Origin: Polymorphospora lycopeni | Lineage (GTDB): Bacteria; Actinomycetota; Actinomycetes; Mycobacteriales; Micromonosporaceae | Reading direction: 5' to 3' | DNA: 64,000 nt | Assembly: GCF_042237075.1 (NCBI RefSeq) | Contig: NZ_JBCGDC010000002.1 | Span: 80,734-144,733, forward strand | In this document: positions 50,771 to 59,059 of the stretch, piece after piece | How the letters are laid out: each line of letters opens with the position of its first letter | Numbering within the stretch: position 1 is the stretch's first letter | Made by a program: the position numbers and the translations under genes | The notes under the pieces: model-generated | Told to the model about the DNA's origin: nothing | Databases searched by the model: none | Seen by the model: the letters and a program-made list of their open reading frames with translations, nothing else

Positions 50771-50850
50771 CAAGATCCCCGTGATCAGGGATCAAGTCGG
50801 GCGTGTCGTCGGGGTGTCTTGCGACAAGTCCCCTGATCACGGGGATCTTG
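50771..50850. repeat. Palindromic repeat copy D
   Basis: Perfect 20-bp arms CAAGATCCCCGTGATCAGGG (50771-50790) and CCCTGATCACGGGGATCTTG (50831-50850) around a 40-base loop. The loop shares GCGTGTCGTCGG with the complement of copy C's loop, so the copies are related beyond their arms. Confidence 0.92.
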
Positions 50851-50851
50851 C

Positions 50852-50893
50852 GGCCAGCGGGCTGCGGCCAGCGGGCTGCGGCCAGCGGGCTTT
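50852..50893. repeat. 14-bp tandem repeat, three copies
   Basis: CGGCCAGCGGGCTG repeated three times (the last ends in TT), immediately after palindrome copy D and just before the stop of the epimerase gene on the minus strand. It is non-coding. Confidence 0.8.
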
Positions 50894-50909
50894 GGTCACG
50901 GGGCTTCGG

Positions 50910-51971
50910 TCACGCCGGGTTGCCGTGGCCGGGCAGCCCCGTCGCCAGCCGCCGGCCCGCCGGCCGCAGCGCGGCGCTCGGCATACCCGCACCCGACGCC
51001 ATCCCCGCCAGCAACTCGCGCAACGTCGCCCGCGCGTCGTGCCGCGGCGTCCAGCCCAGCAGGTCGCCGGCCCGGGAACAGTCCATCAGCGGCGCCCCGG
51101 CGGCCAGGTCGATCCAACCCGGCTCGGTCGGCTGCAACCGGGCGTACCAGGTCAGCGCGGCCGCCGTACGCAGCACCGGCAGCGGCACCGGCACCGTACG
51201 GGCGCCCATCTCCGTGGCGAGCACCTTGCCGTCGAGCGGCGGCTCACCCGCGATGTTGAACGCCCCGGTCACCTCCCGGCGAAGAGCCATCAGGTACGCC
51301 TGCGCGGCGTCGTCGGCATGCACCGTCTGCGCGCGCAGGCGGCCGTTACGGGGTACGACCGGCACCCGCCCCGGGCGCAGCAGCCCCCGTGGCACCAGCG
51401 GCCCGACGAAGAACCGGCCGATCTCCGGGCCGGCCTCGCCCTGGAAGACCAGTGCGGTACGCATCCGTACCACCCGCAGCCGCGACCGTTCCCGCTCGAA
51501 CTGGTCGAGCATCCGTTCGACCGCCACCTTGTCGGTGCTGTACGACGACCGGCGCACCCCGGTGGTCGGCCACGTCTCGTCGACACCACGGTCCTTCGGA
51601 CCCGGCGCGTAGGCGCCGACCGACGACGCGTACACCAGCTTCGTCACCCCCGCGCGCAGCATCGCCTCCACCACGTGCCGGCTGCCGGTGATGTTCGTAC
51701 GCCGCAACCGCCGCCGGTCGTGGCTCGGCTGGATCTGCCAGGCCAGGTGTACGACCGCGTCCACCCCCTCCAGCCGCGGGGCGAGCCGGTCCGCGGCCGA
51801 GCTGTCGCCGAGGTCCACGGCGTGCCAGTCGACACCGTCGTACGGCGTACCCGATCCCGGCTTCGGTGGGCGGCGGGCCAGGCCGACGACCTCGATGTCC
51901 GGTTCTGCCGCCAGGCGGCGCAAGAGAGCGGTTCCGACGTTTCCGGTGGCTCCGGTGATCGCGACTCGCAT
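50910..51971 (-). CDS. NAD-dependent epimerase/dehydratase family protein
   Basis: A 353-residue extended short-chain dehydrogenase. The NAD(P) motif is ITGATGNVGTALLRRL at the N-terminus, and the catalytic Tyr/Lys pair is SSYSTDKVAVE. VYASSVGAYAPG carries the active-site Ser. The C-terminal substrate-binding half is divergent, so sugar-nucleotide epimerase activity is not assured. ATG 51971 is chosen (MRVAITG); GTG 51980 is a close alternative. Confidence 0.85.
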   Translation of the reverse strand: MRVAITGATGNVGTALLRRLAAEPDIEVVGLARRPPKPGSGTPYDGVDWHAVDLGDSSAADRLAPRLEGVDAVVHLAWQIQPSHDRRRLRRTNITGSRHVVEAMLRAGVTKLVYASSVGAYAPGPKDRGVDETWPTTGVRRSSYSTDKVAVERMLDQFERERSRLRVVRMRTALVFQGEAGPEIGRFFVGPLVPRGLLRPGRVPVVPRNGRLRAQTVHADDAAQAYLMALRREVTGAFNIAGEPPLDGKVLATEMGARTVPVPLPVLRTAAALTWYARLQPTEPGWIDLAAGAPLMDCSRAGDLLGWTPRHDARATLRELLAGMASGAGMPSAALRPAGRRLATGLPGHGNPA

Positions 51972-52073
51972 GTCCCTCACGTACCCCGGCGGCCCCTCGC
52001 CATGCCGGGACTCTCCGGGCGCGGGCCGGTCGGCCAGGGGTTTGGGCTGGTCGGCGAGGGGAAGCCGCCACCT

Positions 52074-52925
52074 GTGCGAGAACTCTTGAGCAGAATCGAG
52101 CGGGCGTCCCGGCTGGACCGGCTGGCCGACCCCATCCAGGAGCGGGTCCTGTCGATCCTGCGGCCCCGCCGCTTGCGCGACGCGCTACACGGGGTCTGGC
52201 TCGGCCACCCTCTGCACCCGGCCCTGGTCCAGGTGCCGATCGGGGCGTGGACGAGTGTTGCGGTACTCGATCTGCTGCGGGGCCAGCGCCGCGCCGCCAC
52301 CATCCTGACCGGGGTCGGCGTCGGCGGCGCGCTGCCGGCCGTGGTCACCGGGCTCAACGACTGGGCCTCCCTGTCACCCGAACAGCGCCGGGTCGGCCTG
52401 GTCCACGCGGTCGCCAACCAGATCGCCCTGGTGCTCTACGCGGGTTCGTTCGCGGCCCGGCTCACCGGCCGGCACAACGTCGGCCGGGCCCTGGCATACC
52501 TCGGGTTCGCCTCCGCCAGTGGCGGCGCGTACCTCGGCGGGCACCTGGCCTACAAGCAGGCGGCCGGGGTCAACCAGGCGGTTCCGCAGCTGCACCTGAT
52601 CAGCGACGGCTGGCATCCGGTCGCCGACCTTTCGTCGCTGCCCGAGGACCAGTTGGTCAGCCGGCTCATCGACGACGTACGGGTGCTCGTCTACCGCGAC
52701 GGCGACGACATCACCGTCATGCTCGAACACTGCCCGCACCAGAACGGGCCGCTCAGCGAGGGCAGCCTGACCCGGATCGAGGGGCGGGCCTGCGTCGTCT
52801 GCCCCTGGCACGGCAGCACCTTCGAACTCGCCAACGGCGAGGCCGTGCACGGGCCGGCCGCGACCGACCAGCAGGTGCTGCGCTCCCGGGTGGTCGACGG
52901 CAGGGTCGAGGCGCAACTGCCCTGA
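52074..52925 (+). CDS. DUF2231 membrane domain fused to a Rieske 2Fe-2S domain
   Basis: A 283-residue protein with two parts. Residues ~40-165 are the DUF2231 four-helix membrane domain (GHPLHPALVQVPIGAWTSVAVLDL, then a second HAVANQIALVLYAGSF). Residues ~180-283 are a Rieske ferredoxin-like domain with CPH (in EHCPHQNG) and CPWH (in VVCPWHGSTF) as cluster ligands. The histidines in the membrane part could bind haem. It may pass electrons at the membrane, but no partner gene is adjacent. GTG 52074 follows GAGGGGAAG. Confidence 0.87.
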   Translation: MRELLSRIERASRLDRLADPIQERVLSILRPRRLRDALHGVWLGHPLHPALVQVPIGAWTSVAVLDLLRGQRRAATILTGVGVGGALPAVVTGLNDWASLSPEQRRVGLVHAVANQIALVLYAGSFAARLTGRHNVGRALAYLGFASASGGAYLGGHLAYKQAAGVNQAVPQLHLISDGWHPVADLSSLPEDQLVSRLIDDVRVLVYRDGDDITVMLEHCPHQNGPLSEGSLTRIEGRACVVCPWHGSTFELANGEAVHGPAATDQQVLRSRVVDGRVEAQLP

Positions 52926-52948
52926 CCATCCCGGCCCCGTCCGGGCGG

Positions 52949-53965
52949 TCAGTCGCGGCGATGCCGTCCGCTGTCCGTCGAGTGGGCCTTGGCCGGCCGG
53001 CGGCGTAGCCCCATCAGCATGCCGATCTGGGCGCCGACGATGCTGGCCGCGGCGATCACCGCGGTCACCGCGAGCGGCCTGTTCGCCGTGTCCAGCCCAC
53101 CCGGGCGGCCCGCCGCGCCACCCGCGAAGCTGGTGGTCGGCCGCTTCGTCGGGTTTTCGGCCGCTGGCGGCTGCTCGGATTCGGCCTGCTCCGGCGCTGG
53201 CGGTGACGCCGGGGTCGGGGCGGCGGCCGGGGGCGGCGTCGCCGGAACGGCCACCGCTCCGGTCGCATGCGTACGGGCCCCCCGGTCGACGGCGTGGTCC
53301 GGCAGCCGCAGCGTCTGGCCGGGCCGGATCCGGTCCGGGTCGCGGACCTCGTTGAGCGCCGCGATCTCCCGGTAGTCGGCGAAGTCGCCGAGGTAGCGGT
53401 CGGCGATGTGCCCCAGGTAGTCGCCGCGCTCCACCCGGTAGACCGCGGCCGACCGGTCGTTTCCGGCCGTCTCGACCACTGCCGGGCCGGGCGTGGTGAC
53501 CGGCGGCGGAACCATCCACTGTGGAGCGGCGGTGGTCACCGTGGCGCTGGTGGTCGTGGGGCCGACGGTCGCCGCCGTCGCCGCAGGTGCGGCCACGACG
53601 ACCATGGCCACCGAGCCGACCAGCGCGGCGGCGATCCGCTGCTGCCGCCGCATGCCGGGCAACCTGGGCGCGGGCCGGCGCAACGCCCGGGCCGGCAGTT
53701 CGACGAGCACGGACAGGGCGAAGGTCGCCCACCCCAGCCAGCCCACCACCGCCAGCGCCCGCAGGAACAACTGGCCGTCGTCGCGGCTGGTGAGGGCGTT
53801 GGAAACCTCGGCGAACGTCGGCAGATGGTCGGGCAGCGGGTTGCCGGCGACGGCGATCAGCGCCGCCGGTGCCCCGAAGAGTAAGGCGATCAGGACGACG
53901 AACGCCCCCAGGCCGGTCACCACCTGGCCGATCCGGCGCGGCGCGGAGACTCGGCGGCCGCTCAT
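52949..53965 (-). CDS. Membrane protein with LysM domain
   Basis: A 338-residue protein. Two N-terminal helices (VVTGLGAFVVLIALLFGAPAALIAV and LRALAVVGWLGWATFALSVLVEL) and a third (IAAALVGSVAMVVVAAPAATA) precede an outside LysM domain (YRVERGDYLGHIADRYLGDFADYREIAALN...IRPGQTLRLP). A Pro/Ala/Glu linker and a final helix (LAVTAVIAAASIVGAQIGML) follow. LysM binds peptidoglycan. It lies 38 bp after the last TadE-like gene and is probably the last gene of the Tad operon, where it could anchor the machine to the wall. Confidence 0.78.
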   Translation of the reverse strand: MSGRRVSAPRRIGQVVTGLGAFVVLIALLFGAPAALIAVAGNPLPDHLPTFAEVSNALTSRDDGQLFLRALAVVGWLGWATFALSVLVELPARALRRPAPRLPGMRRQQRIAAALVGSVAMVVVAAPAATAATVGPTTTSATVTTAAPQWMVPPPVTTPGPAVVETAGNDRSAAVYRVERGDYLGHIADRYLGDFADYREIAALNEVRDPDRIRPGQTLRLPDHAVDRGARTHATGAVAVPATPPPAAAPTPASPPAPEQAESEQPPAAENPTKRPTTSFAGGAAGRPGGLDTANRPLAVTAVIAAASIVGAQIGMLMGLRRRPAKAHSTDSGRHRRD

Positions 53966-54003
53966 GGAATCTTCTCGCTGCGCTCGGTCACGGTACTGCC
54001 TCC

Positions 54004-54438
54004 CTACGGTTCCTCGGTCAGAAGCACGGCGGTGGCCTGGCCGGTGACCGTCCCCACGTCGGCGCCGAGGAAGGTGAGCATCACCGGCTGGTAGGTGAGC
54101 GTCACGATCACCCGCAGCCGGGTGCCGTCACCCGCCACCGGCTCCGCCGTCCCGGTGGCGGTGATGTTGTCGGGCAGGACGAACCCGTCGACGTACGCCT
54201 CGGCGGCCGCGACGGCCTCGTCGACGTCGACGACCTTGGCACCGCCGCCCACCGCCGCCGCCCGGTCGATCTGCTGCCCACCGGTGCGGGCCGCCTCGGC
54301 GGCGATGTTGTCGGCGAGCTGCTGGGTCCGGAGCCGGCCGACGCCGTCGACGACGAGGCCCACGATCAGCAGCACGGCACCGATGGCGACGGCGACGAAC
54401 ACGCTCACCCGCCCGCTGTCGGCCCGCATCCCACTCAT
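54004..54438 (-). CDS. Tad-locus pseudopilin-like protein (TadG/Flp-helper type)
   Basis: A 144-residue protein with one N-terminal helix (SVFVAVAIGAVLLIVGLVVDGVG) followed by a secreted domain, like the TadE/RcpC-associated helper proteins of actinobacterial Tad loci. Before the helix is RADSG-RVSVF: a Gly cleavage site is possible, but the Glu at +5 is replaced by Phe. LRTQQLADNIAAEAARTGGQQID resembles the post-helix region of TadG-type proteins. ATG 54438 overlaps the upstream stop by four bases. Confidence 0.72.
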   Translation of the reverse strand: MSGMRADSGRVSVFVAVAIGAVLLIVGLVVDGVGRLRTQQLADNIAAEAARTGGQQIDRAAAVGGGAKVVDVDEAVAAAEAYVDGFVLPDNITATGTAEPVAGDGTRLRVIVTLTYQPVMLTFLGADVGTVTGQATAVLLTEEP

Positions 54439-54920
54439 CCGCGCCCCCGGTAACGGTCCACGGCGGAGGTGAAGGTCGCCTCGACCACCCGCGATCCGGG
54501 TACGTCGGCGGGCCGGGCCAGGTCGGCGAACGTCACCTCGCACGAGATCCTTACGGTCACCGACGCCGCCTCGCCGACGGTCTCCTCGTCGAACACCTCG
54601 GCGAACCCGACCGTGCCCCGGCCGGCGATCCAACCCGACAGCTGCACGTCGGGCTGGCCCACGCAGCGCAGTCCTTCCCAGTTCATCCGCTGCAGAACCG
54701 CGTCCCGGGACCGGTCGGCGGCCACCCCGGCGGTCCGCGAGATCGACGCCGCCCGCGCCGCGTCGTGCGCCGCCATCTGCAGGGTGCTCTGTGCGACGGC
54801 GGTCCGCCCGGCGATCGCGGCCAACACCATGAGCAGCAGAAAGGCCGGAGTGAGGATGGCGACCTCGACCGAGACCGATCCGCGGTCCGGTCTGCGGCGG
54901 GCGGGCCGTACGGGCGTCAT
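54435..54920 (-). CDS. TadE-family pseudopilin
   Basis: A 161-residue pseudopilin. Its N-terminus has a class III prepilin-type site, PDRG-SVSVE, with Gly at -1 and Glu at +5, followed by the helix VAILTPAFLLLMVLAAIAG. The secreted part has two cysteines (LRCVGQP and ISCEVTF) that could pair. The divergent prepilin peptidase at 62542 is the expected processing enzyme. ATG 54920 overlaps the stop of the next upstream gene. Confidence 0.82.
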   Translation of the reverse strand: MTPVRPARRRPDRGSVSVEVAILTPAFLLLMVLAAIAGRTAVAQSTLQMAAHDAARAASISRTAGVAADRSRDAVLQRMNWEGLRCVGQPDVQLSGWIAGRGTVGFAEVFDEETVGEAASVTVRISCEVTFADLARPADVPGSRVVEATFTSAVDRYRGRG

Positions 54921-55465
54921 TCGTCGGTGAACCGTTCGACGGTGCCGTGGGCGGTCTCCACGACAGTCAGATCGAGCCACGGCACGAGCGAGAGCGCCCG
55001 TCCCCGTACGGTGAACTCCACCCCGGCCGGGTCGCCGTCGTCGTACGTGATCACCGGCGGCTCGATGACCGCGTCGACCAGCCACTCACCGGACGGCTGG
55101 GCCAGGAACTGGGCGGCACGTTCCTGGCCGGCGCCCGGTTCGGCGTCGAGCATGCGCTGCGCGGTGACCGCCTGCTGGGCGGCGGCCAGCGCCGCCGACC
55201 GGGCGAGGAAGATCGCCGCCACCTGGATCGAGGCGAAGAGCAGTACGAGGATCGCCGGCACCAGGATGGCCAGCTCGATGGGGCTGGCACCCCGGTCGCC
55301 GCCCGAGTCCGTCAGCCGCTGCCGAAGCCGACTCCAGGCCCGGTTTCGGTCTTGCCCCGTGGCCGGACGCCGGATCGGCATCCCGGTCCGGTGCCGGGGC
55401 GTGGCGGGTCCGCGCCGGGGCGTGGTGGCGCCCCGGCGCGGACCGCTGCGTGACGGTGGAAGCAC
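54917..55465 (-). CDS. TadE-family pseudopilin
   Basis: A 182-residue protein with a ~60-residue Arg/Pro-rich N-terminus, then the prepilin-type site GDRG-ASPIE (Gly -1, Glu +5) and the helix LAILVPAILVLLFASIQVAAIF. The outside part begins QQAVTAQRMLDAEPG. GTG 55465 is used because it lies three bases after the preceding stop; an internal ATG at 55381 would remove the basic leader. It is a minor pilin of the Tad machine. Confidence 0.78.
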   Translation of the reverse strand: MLPPSRSGPRRGATTPRRGPATPRHRTGMPIRRPATGQDRNRAWSRLRQRLTDSGGDRGASPIELAILVPAILVLLFASIQVAAIFLARSAALAAAQQAVTAQRMLDAEPGAGQERAAQFLAQPSGEWLVDAVIEPPVITYDDGDPAGVEFTVRGRALSLVPWLDLTVVETAHGTVERFTDE

Positions 55466-55468
55466 GGC

Positions 55469-55699
55469 TCAGGCGCCGTCTCCGACACCGGGGACGCCCG
55501 GCATGTTGGGGACATCGGTTTCCATGTACTGCTGGACCAGGCCGGTGGCCCAGATGAGTACCGCGACGCCGAGCACCGCGAGTCCGGCGATGATGATCGC
55601 GGTCGGCACCGGTCCGTCACCCCGGTCGCTTTCCTCGGGGCGGCGCAGCTCGGCCAGCCGCTGGGCGAGCCTGGCCTGCAGGTAGTAGAGGACGGCCAT
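55469..55699 (-). CDS. Small one-helix protein, possible Flp pilin of the Tad locus
   Basis: A 76-residue protein placed between TadC and the TadE genes, the usual place of the Flp pilin in this group. It has a helical charged N-terminus (YYLQARLAQRLAELRRPEES), one hydrophobic helix (TAIIIAGLAVLGVAVLIWATGL) and a short Pro/Gly tail. Unlike Flp pilins it lacks the G-x4-E-[YF] processing motif (RGDG-PVPTA instead). ATG 55699 follows GGAGG. It may be an unprocessed pilin or an accessory membrane subunit. Confidence 0.6.
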   Translation of the reverse strand: MAVLYYLQARLAQRLAELRRPEESDRGDGPVPTAIIIAGLAVLGVAVLIWATGLVQQYMETDVPNMPGVPGVGDGA

Positions 55700-55749
55700 C
55701 GTCTTCCTCCAGTTTCGAGTTCGGGGGTTCGAGGGTTTCGGGGCAGTGG

Positions 55750-56622
55750 TCAGATCCGGGTGATGAACGGGTAGAGGACGAATCCGATGAGGACGAAGAC
55801 CAGCAGCGCGCCAGGGATGTCGAGCTGGCTGGTGACCGCCTCGGCCCGGGCGAGGTTGTCGGTGCGGATCTGGTCACGCAGCGAGTCGGCCCGCTGCCGG
55901 AGAGTCTCGTGCACCTGGGCGCCCTCGGCGCCGGACATCTGCATGATCGAGCCGACGTCGCCGAGTTCCGGTACGCCGATCTCGTCGGCGAGGTCGCGCA
56001 ACTCCTCCCACGGCGAGTGCATCTGGAGCTGGGCCATCCGCAGTGCTTCGCGGATCCGTTCGAAGACCCAGCCGTCACAGACCGCCGCCGCCTGTTCCAG
56101 GGCCTGCACCGGCCCGTGGGCGGCGGACAGTTGCAACGCGACCAGGTCGAGATAGGTGCAGACCGCCCGGCTGAATTCCCGCCGCGCCCGTTCCGCCTTG
56201 GCGAGCACGTCCCGGTGGGCGATCAGCGCCATCGCACCGGCGACGCCGAGGCTAGCCAGGACCGGGACGGTGACCGGCAGTTCGACCCCGCCGGCGGTCA
56301 GCAGCACCGCGCCGAGCGCCGGGGTGGCCAGCCCGATGAGGGCGGAGAGCAGCAGCGACAGGGTGTACTGCTCGGGCGTACGGCCGAGCAGGGCCAGATC
56401 CCGGACCGGCGGTCGGACCCAACGGGTCAGCCCGCCGAGCCATTCCAGGTCACGGCCGCCCTTCACCGACTGCCGGCCGCCGGTCGCCGGCTGATGCAGC
56501 CGGCGCAGAGCCGGGGCGAGCGCGGGAGTGGCCGGCAGCGCTTCGCGGATCACCAGGAAGATGCCGAGACCGACGAGGGCGCCCCCGACGACCGCGATCG
56601 TGAGGTGCAGGTTGAGGATCAT
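55750..56622 (-). CDS. tadC: Tad secretion inner-membrane protein TadC
   Basis: A 290-residue type II secretion F-domain protein. It has N-terminal helices (LTIAVVGGALVGLGIFLVI, LSLLLSALIGLATPALGAVLL), the cytoplasmic F domain (RARREFSRAVCTYLDLVALQLSAAHGPVQALEQA...MQMSGAEGAQVHETLRQRADSLR) and a final helix. It forms the membrane platform with TadB for the TadA motor. ATG 56622 overlaps the tadB stop by four bases. Confidence 0.88.
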   Translation of the reverse strand: MILNLHLTIAVVGGALVGLGIFLVIREALPATPALAPALRRLHQPATGGRQSVKGGRDLEWLGGLTRWVRPPVRDLALLGRTPEQYTLSLLLSALIGLATPALGAVLLTAGGVELPVTVPVLASLGVAGAMALIAHRDVLAKAERARREFSRAVCTYLDLVALQLSAAHGPVQALEQAAAVCDGWVFERIREALRMAQLQMHSPWEELRDLADEIGVPELGDVGSIMQMSGAEGAQVHETLRQRADSLRDQIRTDNLARAEAVTSQLDIPGALLVFVLIGFVLYPFITRI

Positions 56623-57524
56623 CGCAACACCTCGTCGACGCTCGGGGCGGCGAGGAACCGGGCCGGCTTCGGCGGCAGGCTCATCGACCGCACCCAGGCG
56701 AGCAGCGCGACGAACAGCCCGCCCAGGACGACCATGACGAGCTGTCCACCCGCCGTGCCGTACGGCTGCATGTATTCGGGGTTGAGCAGGCCGTAGCCGA
56801 GCACCAGCAGCGTCATCCCGGTCAGGAAGCGCACCGCGAACCGCGGCTGGGTACGTTTGGCCTCCACCTCGCGGCGCGTCGCCACCTCGGCGGCCGCCGC
56901 CGAGGCGATCGAGCCGAGTACGTCGCCGAGCCGCTCGCCCCGGTCGGTCAGGTGCAGGATCAGCGCCGCGACCACCTGGTCACCGACCGGGTCGCCGATG
57001 TCGTCGGCGAAGGCCAGCAACGCGGTACGCCCCAACCAGCCGGCCTGGAGGCGGGCGGCGAGCAGCCGCACCTCCTCCTCGATCTCCTCCGGCGCACTGG
57101 TGACCGTGCCGACGATCGCCTGCTGGAGGCCTTGGCCGGTGCTGGAGACGTCCTTGAGCCGGCGGGTCCATTCGCCGACGGCCTCGATCCGGGCGATGGT
57201 TCGCTGTTCCGCCTTCCCCACGGTGAACAGCCACGGGGCACCCGGCACCGCGATCGCGACCAGCACACCGACGATCGGCAGGCCGGTCAGCAGGAACGCG
57301 ACCGCGCCGGCGACCAGCGCGCCGGCCAGCAATGCCTGGTGACGGCGCTGGTCACGGCGGTTGCTGCTCGAACCGAGCCAGAGCCGGTGCAGCCACTCGT
57401 TGCCGGTCCGGGGAGCGGCCGGCCGGCTGGTGCCGACCAGCGCGACCACGGCCAGCACCAGACCACCGGCGCAGGCCGCACCGGAGATCACCGCGATCAG
57501 TTCGATGTTGGCGGGCAGCGTCAC
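56619..57524 (-). CDS. tadB: Tad secretion inner-membrane protein TadB
   Basis: A 301-residue type II secretion F-domain protein with a first helix near the N-terminus, then AGALVAGAVAFLLTGLPIVGVLVAIAV, an F domain (EAVGEWTRRLKDVSSTGQGLQQAI...LTDRGERLGDVLGSIASAA) and C-terminal helices. It pairs with TadC. GTG 57524 overlaps the tadA stop (GTGA), which fixes the start. Confidence 0.87.
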   Translation of the reverse strand: MTLPANIELIAVISGAACAGGLVLAVVALVGTSRPAAPRTGNEWLHRLWLGSSSNRRDQRRHQALLAGALVAGAVAFLLTGLPIVGVLVAIAVPGAPWLFTVGKAEQRTIARIEAVGEWTRRLKDVSSTGQGLQQAIVGTVTSAPEEIEEEVRLLAARLQAGWLGRTALLAFADDIGDPVGDQVVAALILHLTDRGERLGDVLGSIASAAAAEVATRREVEAKRTQPRFAVRFLTGMTLLVLGYGLLNPEYMQPYGTAGGQLVMVVLGGLFVALLAWVRSMSLPPKPARFLAAPSVDEVLR

Positions 57525-59059
57525 GACGACCGCCTCACCCTGGTGTGCCGGGGCCGCCGCCAGGCCCCCGTGCCGGCCTCGATGTAACGGCTCAGCATCC
57601 GTGCGTCGTAGCCGATCCGCAGCAACTGCTCGCGGATCCGTTCCGGCAGGTGCTGCGGCACGGCACGCCCGTCCGGGCCGGGACCGAAGACTCTGGTCGT
57701 GCTGATCCGGCTCCCCTCGGCAGCGCCGATGACCTCTTCGACGTGCGAGACGAAGCGGTGCTTGCGTCCACCGATCGCGGTCTCGTCCTCGACGGTGACG
57801 TAGACGATCAGGTCGAGGGCGTTGCCCGCCATCCGCCGGGCCTGGTCGACCGTCATCTCCCGGCCGTGCGCGAGCGCCAGCTCGACGATCCGCTCGCTCA
57901 CCCCGGCCGGCGTACGGGCGTGGATGGTGCACATCGACCCCCGGCTGGTGGTCATCGCCTGGAGCATCGGCACGATCTCCCGCGACCGGACCTCGCCGAC
58001 GACGATCCGCAGCACACCCATCCGCAACGCCACCGGGATCAGGTCGGCGATCGTGACCTCGCCGGCCGGCCGCCCGTCCAGTCCGCGTTCGCCGTGCCCC
58101 TCCCGGGACTCGAAGCTCATCACCGCCCGGTGCTTGGCCAGCCGCCGGGCCGGCAGCAACTCCCGGCTCTCCTCCAGCAGCACGTACGGCTCGTCCGGCG
58201 GGATCTCGTTCATCAGAGCCCGGACCACCGTCGTCTTCCCCGCCCCGGCCAACCCGGCGACCATGATGTTCAGCCCGGCCCGCATCGACGCCCGCAGGAA
58301 GTCGCGGACCAGTACGTCGACCATCTCGTCCAGGTCGGACCGGCCGCCGGCGAGGTCGTCGAGGGACACGTCCAGGGTGTTGTGCTTCCGGATCACCGCG
58401 TAGGGGCGGTGGCTGACCAGGTAGACCGCGGCCAGCCGGCTGCCGTCCGGGAGTTGCAGGTCGAGGGTCGGCTTCGACGTCGACAGCGACCGCTCGGTGG
58501 CTCCCGCCCGCCGCGCCGCGGCCTGCAGGATCTCCACCATCTCGTCGTCGCTGTCGGCGATCGGGTCACCCCAGTCGACGCCACCGCCCCGCCGGGTGAT
58601 CCGCACCTGGTCGCAGCCGAGGATGTGCACCTCCTCGATGGAGTCGTCGACGAGCAACGTCTGCAACCGGCCCAGCCCGACGAGTTCCGCGGTGACCTGG
58701 TCGAGCAGCACCCGCTCCTCGGCGGCCGGCATCGGGGTGCCGGCCCGCCGGACGGCGTCGGCGTACTCGGCGACGACCGCCACCGCCAACCGGGCCCGCT
58801 CGACGTCCTCCTCGTCGACGGTGAACTCGCGTCCGCGCTGCCACAGGGTGAGCCGTTCGCTCAGCTCGCGACGCAGCTCACGCACCACGGCGAAGTCCAG
58901 TCGCGGCCGGGGCGGCGGCGCCGCGACGGGCGGTGGCGAGGGCAGGACGGGCGCTATCGGTGACGGCGGGTGGTGCCGTCCGTTCGCGACCGGCGGCACC
59001 GTCGAGGTCGCACCGTGCGAGCCGTTGCGTGGATCATGTGAAACCGGCTCAAACCGCAT
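57521..59059 (-). CDS. tadA: Tad pilus assembly ATPase TadA (CpaF)
   Basis: A 512-residue secretion ATPase that powers pilus assembly. A Pro-rich N-terminus (~50 residues) precedes the conserved domain. Walker A is VAGLAGAGKTTVVRAL (around residue 270), and LRIVVGEVRSREIVPMLQAM is the Walker B/His-box region; CTIHARTPAGVSERI follows. ATG 59059 overlaps the tadZ stop by 11 bases. It should act as a hexamer at the membrane with TadB and TadC. Confidence 0.93.
   Translation of the reverse strand: MRFEPVSHDPRNGSHGATSTVPPVANGRHHPPSPIAPVLPSPPPVAAPPPRPRLDFAVVRELRRELSERLTLWQRGREFTVDEEDVERARLAVAVVAEYADAVRRAGTPMPAAEERVLLDQVTAELVGLGRLQTLLVDDSIEEVHILGCDQVRITRRGGGVDWGDPIADSDDEMVEILQAAARRAGATERSLSTSKPTLDLQLPDGSRLAAVYLVSHRPYAVIRKHNTLDVSLDDLAGGRSDLDEMVDVLVRDFLRASMRAGLNIMVAGLAGAGKTTVVRALMNEIPPDEPYVLLEESRELLPARRLAKHRAVMSFESREGHGERGLDGRPAGEVTIADLIPVALRMGVLRIVVGEVRSREIVPMLQAMTTSRGSMCTIHARTPAGVSERIVELALAHGREMTVDQARRMAGNALDLIVYVTVEDETAIGGRKHRFVSHVEEVIGAAEGSRISTTRVFGPGPDGRAVPQHLPERIREQLLRIGYDARMLSRYIEAGTGAWRRPRHTRVRRSS

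Noticed and set aside
50910..51971. Carotenoid or cell-wall sugar role for the epimerase.
   Set aside because: The fold is clear, but the substrate half is divergent and the neighbours give no pathway, so no specific role was assigned.
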